A DNA stretch of 10,922 bases from Pseudomonadota bacterium (GTDB lineage Bacteria > SAR324 > XYD2-FULL-50-16 > JAHJRI01): NCBI GenBank assembly GCA_022360105.1, contig JAKSDL010000409.1, positions 1 through 10,922 on the forward strand, in the 5' to 3' direction. The number at the start of each line of letters is the position of its first letter. Position 1 is the first letter of the stretch. A program made the translations under genes and the position numbers. The notes under the pieces were generated by a model, which was not told the DNA's origin, made no database searches, and saw only the letters and a program-made list of their open reading frames with translations. Of this stretch, positions 1 through 6,282 are shown piece by piece.

Positions 1-30
1 CAAATAACATAGATTGTTACTATGAAATAT

Positions 31-196
31 GGTAGAAAATAAAAAAACTACTTAATAAGGTAGATTTTTGAATCAGGATCTAACAGACCGTACCACAATT
101 CTCAATGGTAGATCCGCTACGCTTGATCTACCCTACAACCTGTACAGTATTTTACATAAAATCAAATAGTTAGGGTTTTAGTGCAGGGTAGATTAT
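31..196. repeat. Cluster of GGTAGA repeats upstream of the sigma-54 activator
   Basis: The hexamer GGTAGA occurs four times on the + strand (31-36, 59-64, 107-112, 187-192) and once inverted as TCTACC (127-132). Copies two and four extend to GGTAGATT and copy three to GGTAGATC. A separate AT-rich dyad (ATTTTA-CA-TAAAAT, 149-162) lies between the last copies. The stretch has no convincing ORF. Repeated half-sites before a regulator gene suggest operator sites, possibly for autoregulation; that is inference. No clear sigma-70 or sigma-54 promoter could be picked out here. Confidence 0.4.
107..132. promoter_or_regulatory. Inverted repeat, candidate operator
   Basis: A perfect 8-bp inverted repeat, GGTAGATC (107-114) and GATCTACC (125-132), separated by 10 bp. 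The arm centres are 18 bp apart, slightly under two helical turns. It lies about 130 bp before the preferred start of the sigma-54 activator. No T-run follows, so it looks more like a protein-binding dyad than a terminator. The binding protein is unknown; the activator itself or the PAS/LuxR regulator are the local candidates. Confidence 0.4.
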
Positions 197-258
197 GAGA
201 AGCGAAACTTGCAGCTTTGAACGAACCGACCGATCCACCTCTAAAGCTAAGGAAGAAG

Positions 259-1839
259 ATGCCTATCAGCGACTTGGATTTTTTTCATCAGGCCACCCTG
301 AGAATCTGCAGCAGTCTGGACATTGAGAAAGTAATCACAGCCTGTCTTGACTATCTCAAGGACCATATCCCCCTGGACCTTGCTATGATAAATATCTTTG
401 ATGAAGACACCAATAACATCAAAAACATCACCACTGCCCCACCAATAGATATTGCCGGCAACGTCCCACCGATCGAAGTTCAAAAGGAAATGGCCCGGGT
501 CATAGCGAATACAAAGCAAAGAATTGTCATTGAGCCTTATGCCGACAAACATCCCATCGGTCGTGCTTTTAAGCCTTATATCAAAGCCGAACGCTATTCC
601 GGACTGATTCTTCGTTTGATAATAGATGACAAAATCTTAGGCGTCCTTACCCTGTTGGCTTTTGGAAACAACCGCTTCAGCAAAGAACATGCACGTCTGG
701 CTGCCATGCTTCATGATCCCATGTGTCTGGCACTGTCTAACACCTTAAAGCATCAGGAGATATTGAAATTGAAGGAGGCCCTGGTGGATGACAACCTCTA
801 TCTCAAAAAAGAAATTTCACAAATGCGGGGGGAAGAGATTATCGGGGCAAATTATGGATTGAGAGATGTTATGGAGATGGTCAGCCAGGTATCCCCCCTG
901 TCCAGCCATGTGTTGATTTTAGGTGAGACCGGTACGGGAAAGGAAGTGATTGCAAACTCGATCCATTTTTCTTCCCAGCGCAAAAACAATCCGTTTATTA
1001 AAGTTAACTGCGGCGCAATACCCGAAAATCTGGTCGACAGCGAGCTGTTTGGTCACGAAAAAGGCGCATTCACCGGGGCGATCTCCCAAAAACGGGGACG
1101 ATTCGAACGGGCCCATCAAGGCACTATCTTTCTGGACGAGATCGGTGAACTTCCCCAACAAGCGCAGGTCAGGCTATTACGGGTCATTCAAAACCGCGAG
1201 ATAGAACGGGTCGGAGGTGATAAACCGATTCCGGTTGATGTTCGTATTATCGCCGCAACACATCGCAATTTAGAGGAAATGGTGCGCCGAGGTGAATTTC
1301 GTGAGGACCTCTGGTTTAGATTGAACGTTTTTCCCATCATGATTCCGCCTTTACGCATGCGCAAGTCCGATATTCCGGCGCTGGTAAACTATTTCATCGA
1401 TCGTAAAGCAAGAGAATTAAATCTTGGGCGCTATCCGGCTAAAACGGCGGAATCAATAAAGCTTTTGCAGAGTTACCACTGGCCGGGCAATGTCAGGGAG
1501 TTGGAAAACTTAGTTGAACGCGCTTTGATTAAAAACAGAACTGCCGCTGATCGGCCGTTAAGTTTTGATGAGCTGATCCCCCAGAACAGTTCCCAAACAA
1601 CAGATGCTCCGAAGAAAGAAGGTAGTGAAGCTCCCTTTTCTGAGTTGTCTTTGAACCTGGATGAAGCCAACCGTAGGTTAATCCAAACCGCACTGAGTAA
1701 AACAAAAGGCAGAGTTCAAGGCGAAAATGGCGCAGCAAAACTGCTGGGAATTAATCCCAACACCTTGAGAAACCGGATGAAAAAACTGGGAATTCAATAC
1801 GGAAGAAATACAAAAGCACAAATCTCAAATGCCGGTTAA
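259..1839 (+). CDS. Sigma-54-dependent transcriptional activator (GAF-AAA+-Fis HTH)
   Basis: Bacterial enhancer-binding protein that uses ATP hydrolysis to open sigma-54 RNA polymerase promoters. From the ATG at 259 it has 526 residues. An N-terminal GAF-like sensor spans about 6-165, and a short helical linker leads to the AAA+ domain. That domain shows Walker A GETGTGKE (222-229), the sigma-54-contacting GAFTGA loop (269-274), Walker B GTIFLDEIG (288-296), the REDLWFRLNVFP segment with arginine-finger residues (348-359) and WPGNVREL (408-415). A Fis-type HTH ends it (about 474-511). All central motifs are intact, so it should be active. There is no receiver domain, so regulation probably comes from a small ligand or redox signal sensed by the GAF domain. 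The ATG at 259 is preferred because AAGGA lies 5 bp upstream at 249-253; an in-frame TTG at 217 would add 14 residues but has only a distant, weak ribosome site. A likely target is the molybdoenzyme operon, which has a sigma-54-like promoter. Confidence 0.93.
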   Translation: MPISDLDFFHQATLRICSSLDIEKVITACLDYLKDHIPLDLAMINIFDEDTNNIKNITTAPPIDIAGNVPPIEVQKEMARVIANTKQRIVIEPYADKHPIGRAFKPYIKAERYSGLILRLIIDDKILGVLTLLAFGNNRFSKEHARLAAMLHDPMCLALSNTLKHQEILKLKEALVDDNLYLKKEISQMRGEEIIGANYGLRDVMEMVSQVSPLSSHVLILGETGTGKEVIANSIHFSSQRKNNPFIKVNCGAIPENLVDSELFGHEKGAFTGAISQKRGRFERAHQGTIFLDEIGELPQQAQVRLLRVIQNREIERVGGDKPIPVDVRIIAATHRNLEEMVRRGEFREDLWFRLNVFPIMIPPLRMRKSDIPALVNYFIDRKARELNLGRYPAKTAESIKLLQSYHWPGNVRELENLVERALIKNRTAADRPLSFDELIPQNSSQTTDAPKKEGSEAPFSELSLNLDEANRRLIQTALSKTKGRVQGENGAAKLLGINPNTLRNRMKKLGIQYGRNTKAQISNAG

Positions 1840-1945
1840 CAATCGATCCACCAATCTCTTATCAATTTCCGAGTCCTCTTTTTTGAACAGATCCGGAAGA
1901 TAAATCGGCGACACAGTATTCCTTCCCCGAATTAGTGCGCTGCCG

Positions 1946-1970
1946 GCAGATGATTGATCAAGTTATCTGC
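1946..1970. promoter_or_regulatory. Inverted repeat upstream of the thiol dioxygenase gene
   Basis: GCAGAT (1946-1951) and ATCTGC (1965-1970) form a 6-bp inverted repeat. Between them lies TTGATCAA (1954-1961), itself a perfect 8-bp palindrome. The composite is 25 bp and sits about 107 bp before the cupin start codon, in a 237-bp gap. It resembles a dimer-binding operator. Downstream, TTGCGT (1991-1996) with a TAGAAT at 2016-2021 is only a weak, over-spaced sigma-70-like pair. No sigma-54 element was found in this gap. Confidence 0.3.
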
Positions 1971-2076
1971 AAATAGTTCAAATGTTATAATTGCGTGATA
2001 ATTTCCTGTTTTGAATAGAATACCCTTAAATTGACACTCAAAGAATTAACAAGGCTATTCAAAAAAAGGAGGAAAC

Positions 2077-2601
2077 ATGTCATCAGTCTCCCTGGATCTG
2101 GCCCTGCAAATAAAGAAGCCGGCCTTTTATGATCCCACTTCCGGATTACAGCTCATTGAGCTTTTGAATCGAGCCAAACTTCGTTCTCAAGAAGTAATAC
2201 ATAGCCTGTTCGATTTTTTCGAAAACAATCCTCTTAGAATAGAAGACTTTGAAAGAAAAGAAGGTTCCTATTCCAGAACCATTCTTCAACGGACAGATTC
2301 GGGATTCGAAGTTATGGTCGCCCGCTGGGACAAGGGAGCTGTGACGCCTATTCATGGTCACCCGGACTTTGCGCTGATTTATATAATCAAAGGAGCGTTA
2401 AAGGAAACCTTGTACGCCAAAGATGGAACAACCATTCGCAAGGAACTGACTACGATCCATCGCCCCGGAGAGTACACCTACCACCACGGAATCAAGGGAC
2501 GGCTGGACAACGCGATTCACCAGGTTCAAGCCATGAGGGATAGTTTGAGTCTTCATCTATATTCTGATGATGCCCTTAAAGGCGAAGTATTCACAAACTG
2601 A
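2077..2601 (+). CDS. Cysteine dioxygenase-type cupin (thiol dioxygenase)
   Basis: A 174-residue member of the cysteine dioxygenase type I family, cytosolic non-heme Fe(II) enzymes that use O2 to turn L-cysteine into cysteine sulfinate. The three iron-binding histidines fit H93, H95 (in PIHGHPDF) and H148. The second-shell Ser-His-Tyr motif is present as S158-L-H160-L-Y162. Y65-S-R67 aligns with the Tyr58/Arg60 pair of mammalian enzyme; that Arg holds the cysteine carboxylate, whereas mercaptopropionate dioxygenases carry Gln there, so cysteine is the best substrate guess. The protein has no cysteine at all, so the Cys-Tyr crosslink of animal enzymes cannot form; this is usual in bacterial members. 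The start has an excellent AAGGAGG site at 2067-2073. It is followed after 22 bp by the ATP-grasp gene, probably in one transcript. An oxygen-using enzyme in this otherwise anaerobic-looking neighbourhood is notable. Other thiol substrates cannot be excluded. Confidence 0.85.
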   Translation: MSSVSLDLALQIKKPAFYDPTSGLQLIELLNRAKLRSQEVIHSLFDFFENNPLRIEDFERKEGSYSRTILQRTDSGFEVMVARWDKGAVTPIHGHPDFALIYIIKGALKETLYAKDGTTIRKELTTIHRPGEYTYHHGIKGRLDNAIHQVQAMRDSLSLHLYSDDALKGEVFTN

Positions 2602-2623
2602 TATCCAAGACCAAGGAAACTAA

Positions 2624-3517
2624 ATGTTACGATTTCTACTCGTATTCCGGTTGATCGTTTCCTGTCTTCGAAGAGGGGTCAACCCGGCCTGGTTTTTCCA
2701 GCTGAATGCCGACTTTTTTAATGGGAAAAAGGGGTTTTATTCCAAACAGGAGTTGAATGATATGATTCCTTTGGAATGGCGGTTAAAGCAAGACTTATTG
2801 ACTGCGACTTCCCGAGTTGAGAACTTTCCTGTTTTTTTTAAACCGGAATGGGGACAAAACTCCCACGGAATATACCGAGTTGACAACACAGAGAGTTTTT
2901 TAAAAGTCAAAAAGGCTTTGGCAAACAGTAAAATTCCGTATCTTTTGCAAGAAGCTGCAAGAGAGTCGAGAGAATTTGAAATTTTTTACATCCGCAATAC
3001 TTTTCAGCCAGATAGGTATAAAACACTGACGGTTACCGAAGTGATAAACAAAGGTTCGGAAAGATTTCCGATCAACGGTGTGCTGAATTGCGATTCTGCA
3101 TACATTGATAAAACTTCTGCATTTACTGAAAATCAATTACAACAGATCTGGAGATTGATCGACAGGTTGGGAGACTTCTGGATTAGCAGGATTGGCGTTA
3201 AAGTCAATTCTGAGCAGGAACTTCTACAGGGCAATTTTCATATCGTGGAAATCAACCTGTTTACTCCTATGCCCTTAAATCTGCTGGACACAGCCATATC
3301 CTTCAAAAAAAAGCATGCGTTTATCAGAAGCTCCATGGAGCATCTCGCCCAGTGTTGCCAACGTGCATCAACCCGGGGTTCCCGCGAAAGCATCTTCTTC
3401 AGAAAACTGAAGATGCATCAACAGGTCAAGGCAAGTCCAAAATTATCCGCCAGCGAACCGGTTCCTGAAGTACCCTTCAAAAAATCCGATGACATGATGC
3501 CTATTTCCCAGAATTAG
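2624..3517 (+). CDS. ATP-grasp domain protein, putative carboxylate-amine ligase
   Basis: A 297-residue protein with ATP-grasp features. VFFKPEWGQNSHGIYRV (70-86) holds the likely ATP-binding Lys73 and a glycine-containing loop. YLLQEAARESREFEIFYI (106-123) matches the hinge region after which the adenine packs, and HIVEINLFTPMPLNLL (206-221) resembles the metal-binding EVNTxPG segment of D-Ala-D-Ala ligases, with E209 and N211. ATP-grasp enzymes join a carboxylate to an amine or thiol through an acyl phosphate. The substrate-binding region before the ATP site is only about 65 residues, shorter than in classic ligases, and the last 50 or so residues look disordered and basic. The start has AAGGA at 2613-2617. 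The gene lies 22 bp after the cupin gene and is probably cotranscribed, so its substrate may be cysteine-derived (for example cysteine sulfinate), but this is inference. The exact reaction is unknown. Confidence 0.75.
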   Translation: MLRFLLVFRLIVSCLRRGVNPAWFFQLNADFFNGKKGFYSKQELNDMIPLEWRLKQDLLTATSRVENFPVFFKPEWGQNSHGIYRVDNTESFLKVKKALANSKIPYLLQEAARESREFEIFYIRNTFQPDRYKTLTVTEVINKGSERFPINGVLNCDSAYIDKTSAFTENQLQQIWRLIDRLGDFWISRIGVKVNSEQELLQGNFHIVEINLFTPMPLNLLDTAISFKKKHAFIRSSMEHLAQCCQRASTRGSRESIFFRKLKMHQQVKASPKLSASEPVPEVPFKKSDDMMPISQN

Positions 3518-3705
3518 AGTACTGTCACCCGGTTTGATCCGATTTATTTCTGTAAATTTACCCATGAGTCCGTTGCTCCTCTTTTCAGTATTCATAGCTT
3601 GATTGGAAATAAATCACTAATCCGAAGAAATCGTCTGCCTTGCTTTTCGACTGGATGAAAAGTAAAATCAACGAAGGTTCACATCAGATTTTTACCGGCT
3701 TCGCG

Positions 3706-3711
3706 TATAAT
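3706..3711 (+). promoter_or_regulatory. Possible sigma-70 -10 box upstream of the PAS/LuxR regulator
   Basis: A perfect TATAAT lies 52 bp before the regulator's start codon in a 246-bp intergenic region. No good -35 box stands at 16-18 bp; the best upstream match, TTCACA (3678-3683), is 22 bp away. The call is therefore weak. The rest of 3518-3763 shows no ORF, hairpin with T-run or repeat that I can support. Confidence 0.25.
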
Positions 3712-3763
3712 CGCCGCAATCCGATAAAAGAGCAAGCGATTGCACCTTAAATAAAACGCCTTC

Positions 3764-5467
3764 ATGACTGGAAACAACCTTGTTTTAAAACTAAATGAAC
3801 ATGTGGAATCATTTCTCACCATCTGGGTCAAACGAATGTTTGATGCCGGCTATCTTGAGGATACAACGGCAAAGCGGGAAGACTGCATCCAATCATTCCG
3901 GGGCTTTCTGGATCCTGTTTTCAGCTATCTGAATACCAATGAGGAATTGCCCGGGTTTAATGATCTTTTGCAAAACAGGGAAAACTGGGTGCAAGCCCTG
4001 GTAGGTTTCGCACGGAGCCACCGATCAAGGGGAATCAGTGCGGAAATGTTTTTAGGCTGCTTCAAGACGCTTATTCATTCCCTGGAGGAGCTTATACTCG
4101 AAATGAGCGACACCGCAGACAAGAAACTCCATGCTATAAACATGCTGCGCAGATGGTCTGACGGAGCGGAAACCCTGATTCTTTCAGACTGGGAAACGAT
4201 GGGGCAACCCGAAGCACTGGATAGGCTGGCTGAAACCAACAGAAAACTTACCCTGGAAAAAAACAAATATGAAAACATTCTGGAAGCTACCTCAGATCTT
4301 GTATTGGTCACAAACCCTGAAGGTAAAATCATCGAGACCAATACAGCCGCCAAAAAAATCCTGAAAGATCGAGCTGTTCCGGATAAACCTTTAGGTGAGT
4401 CGCTGGGATTGGAAACCTGGTCCATGGATAAACTTCTAAACCGTTATCCTGTCCATCGGCAGCACGAAATAATGCTAAACAACCAATCCTCCGTCTATAA
4501 CCTGCGGATTATTCCTTTGCAGTCCGTCAGTTTAGCCTCCAGGGGATACATGATCGTGTTGTCCGATATCAGCTTGCTTGTCGGACAACGAGAGCTGCTT
4601 AGAAAAGAAGTGACCGAACGTACAACAGCACTTGCAGATTCGGAAAGACAGTTTGTCTCATTATTTCAGAATGCCGGGGAAAGCATTTTATTGTTAAATG
4701 AGCAATTCAAGCTTATTGAATCCAACCAACGCTCCACCCAGGTTTTTGGCCGGAGCCATGAAGAGATGATGGAACTTCATCTGGGAGATCTTCTTTACGA
4801 AGATAAGGGAGGTGACCCGTTGCTTGCTTTCAGGGAATTAAAAAAGGATCAGAGTTGGGAAGGCGAATTGCTGGGCAAGCGAAGTAATGGACGACCTTTT
4901 CCAATGGCAGTGGCGATCAACCGGATTGACCTTGAAACAGGATCAGTGATTCAAATTCTGGCTAAAGATATAACCAGGCAAAAAGAACTGGAAAAAAAAC
5001 TACATCATGAAAAAAACCAGTTGCAGGAGATGAACATTACCCTGCGCAACGTCTTAAAAAGCATCAACGATAAAAATCAAGAATATCAGCAGGAGATCTC
5101 CCAGGTGATTCGCGGAAACATTATTCCGGCCCTTAATAAAATTAGTGAACAATCCAATATAGAAATGCGCAAGGGTTATCTCGGGATAATCAAGGATCAA
5201 CTGTTAAAGCTTTCGGATGGCATCGATACTGAAAGCAATATTGATCTTTTGAAGTTGTCTCCTTCGGAATTGAAAGTCTGCCAATTTGTGCAAGCGGGTG
5301 TCGCCACCAAAGAAATTGCCGAAACGCTTGGGTTGTCAATCGATACCATACAGACACACCGCAAAAACATTCGCAAAAAACTGGGTTTGCAAGGTCGCGA
5401 CGTCAATCTTTTTACCTACCTTAATGCTTCAGCTAACACCTCCCTCGATCAAGTTGATTCGTTATAA
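3764..5467 (+). CDS. PAS-PAS sensory transcriptional regulator with LuxR-type HTH
   Basis: A 567-residue soluble regulator that likely senses a signal and binds DNA in one polypeptide. An all-helical N-terminal region (about 10-150) resembles the RsbR/RsbU-like helical sensor bundles. A first PAS-like domain spans about 163-272 (KYENILEATSDLVLVTNPEGKII), and a second, better-matching PAS about 293-405 (FQNAGESILLLNEQFKLIESN to ILAKDITRQKELE). A coiled-coil linker (405-445) leads to a conserved helical segment and then the LuxR/GerE HTH (about 497-553; LSPSELKVCQFVQAGVATKEIAETLGLS). No histidine-kinase H-box or ATPase domain is present, so this is a one-component regulator. No transmembrane helix is evident, which suggests a cytoplasmic signal such as redox state, a flavin- or heme-sensed gas, or a small ligand. 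No strong Shine-Dalgarno precedes the ATG at 3764. Its stop codon lies inside the inverted repeat preceding the molybdoenzyme operon, so it could control that operon or the dioxygenase pair. Confidence 0.88.
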   Translation: MTGNNLVLKLNEHVESFLTIWVKRMFDAGYLEDTTAKREDCIQSFRGFLDPVFSYLNTNEELPGFNDLLQNRENWVQALVGFARSHRSRGISAEMFLGCFKTLIHSLEELILEMSDTADKKLHAINMLRRWSDGAETLILSDWETMGQPEALDRLAETNRKLTLEKNKYENILEATSDLVLVTNPEGKIIETNTAAKKILKDRAVPDKPLGESLGLETWSMDKLLNRYPVHRQHEIMLNNQSSVYNLRIIPLQSVSLASRGYMIVLSDISLLVGQRELLRKEVTERTTALADSERQFVSLFQNAGESILLLNEQFKLIESNQRSTQVFGRSHEEMMELHLGDLLYEDKGGDPLLAFRELKKDQSWEGELLGKRSNGRPFPMAVAINRIDLETGSVIQILAKDITRQKELEKKLHHEKNQLQEMNITLRNVLKSINDKNQEYQQEISQVIRGNIIPALNKISEQSNIEMRKGYLGIIKDQLLKLSDGIDTESNIDLLKLSPSELKVCQFVQAGVATKEIAETLGLSIDTIQTHRKNIRKKLGLQGRDVNLFTYLNASANTSLDQVDSL

Positions 5468-5490
5468 TGGGTATATTCATATACCCATTA
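5465..5490. promoter_or_regulatory. Perfect 12-bp inverted repeat: candidate enhancer or operator
   Basis: TAATGGGTATAT (5465-5476) and ATATACCCATTA (5479-5490) are exact reverse complements separated by TC. The left arm begins at the stop codon of the PAS/LuxR gene. The centre is about 160 bp upstream of the predicted start site of the next operon, within the range typical for enhancer sites of sigma-54 activators. It could instead be a transcription terminator for the upstream gene, since the transcript would form a 12-bp stem, but the following sequence has no solid T-run and a 2-nt loop is too tight for a perfect RNA stem. The two roles are not exclusive. Confidence 0.55.
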
Positions 5491-5610
5491 TTTACTTATT
5501 AACTACCCTTGTCTTCTTTATCCATTCCCATACCATTCAGTTATAATCGAAAATTCATTCTTATCACACTTTAAGCTGCCGCAGTTCATATATTCCGGGT
5601 CCGTCAAGAC

Positions 5611-5627
5611 CGGGCTGTAGCTTTGCT
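5611..5627 (+). promoter_or_regulatory. Sigma-54-like (-24/-12) promoter of the molybdoenzyme operon
   Basis: CGGGCTGTAGCTTTGCT has GG (5613-5614) and GC (5625-5626) separated by exactly 10 bp, as sigma-54 RNA polymerase needs. It matches the consensus at GGC of the -24 element and TTGCT of the -12 element, but lacks the consensus T before GG and the ACG after GGC. Transcription would start near 5638, giving a leader of about 36 nt. That leader contains the GGGAG ribosome site of the chaperone gene. The match is partial but its geometry, its place before the operon and the nearby sigma-54 activator support it. No comparable element was found before the other genes. Confidence 0.5.
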
Positions 5628-5673
5628 GATACCTTTAACTGATTTTGGCTTACTTATTAAGGGAGAAAGTTTC

Positions 5674-6282
5674 TTGATAGCAAATGATGATAATGTTTCC
5701 AGGGCAATCATGTTACGTGATTTTTTTCTGGCAGCTAATCGCACAGAGATGGAGGCATCCTGTCGCTCGTTTATAGAAACGAACGACGGGCCTGTGCCAA
5801 CTCCGGAAGAGTGGCACGAACTGGAGTTCACATTCAACCAGCTATTTGTTGGCCCTCGTGCAGTTATCGCCCCACCCTATGCATCCGTTTATCTTGACAA
5901 CGGAAGGTATGTGATGGGTGAAGCTGCCCAGACCGTTCGCAAGTTGTATCATCTGGTGGGCCTGAGCTCTCCATGGGAAGGCAAATTGCCGGACGATCAT
6001 ATTTCGCTTGAACTGGACGCCTGCCTGCATTTCCGACACGCCATAGACAACGCTAATCAAGACCTTCTGGTACCGGTATATGATTATTTTCTCAACCGGC
6101 ATCTGCAAGTCTGGGTTCCCGATTTTGTAAAACAAATACAAGAGATGCCCGATCTTCCCGTTTTAATGAATTGGATAGCTGGTGAACTTCTGCAATGGCT
6201 GCACGATGAATGCAATTGGTTCTCTTTTATCCCGGTTCACGAATCCGAATCACTTTTTCCTGACGAGGAGACACCTTTATGA
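5674..6282 (+). CDS. TorD/DmsD-family molybdoenzyme maturation chaperone
   Basis: A 202-residue, mostly helical cytoplasmic protein of the TorD/DmsD family. These proteins bind the Tat signal peptide and body of an apo-molybdoenzyme, protect it and aid cofactor loading before export. Family signatures are ELEFTFNQLFVGP (49-61) followed by PPYASVYL (67-74), and PDDHISLELDACLHF (106-120), the equivalent of the conserved PDHxxxEL segment. The TTG at 5674 is chosen because GGGAG (5661-5665) lies 8 bp upstream. A longer reading frame from TTG at 5623 would begin inside the candidate -12 element and has no ribosome site. Its stop codon overlaps the start of the catalytic-subunit gene (ATGA), implying translational coupling with its likely client. 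It is first in a D-A-B-C order rather than last as in E. coli torCAD. Confidence 0.88.
   Translation: MIANDDNVSRAIMLRDFFLAANRTEMEASCRSFIETNDGPVPTPEEWHELEFTFNQLFVGPRAVIAPPYASVYLDNGRYVMGEAAQTVRKLYHLVGLSSPWEGKLPDDHISLELDACLHFRHAIDNANQDLLVPVYDYFLNRHLQVWVPDFVKQIQEMPDLPVLMNWIAGELLQWLHDECNWFSFIPVHESESLFPDEETPL

Noticed and set aside
2031..2059. TTGACA as a -35 box for the dioxygenase gene
   Set aside because: The -10 position 17 bp later reads GCTATT, a poor match, and the start site would fall on the ribosome-binding site.
3390..3416. Hairpin with GCATC and TTCAG arms
   Set aside because: It lies inside the ATP-grasp coding region, needs a 3-nt bulge and has no T-run; probably a by-product of codon sequence.
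3678..3711. TTCACA/TATAAT as a full sigma-70 promoter
   Set aside because: The spacer is 22 bp, too long for a normal promoter; only the -10 box is kept as a weak call.
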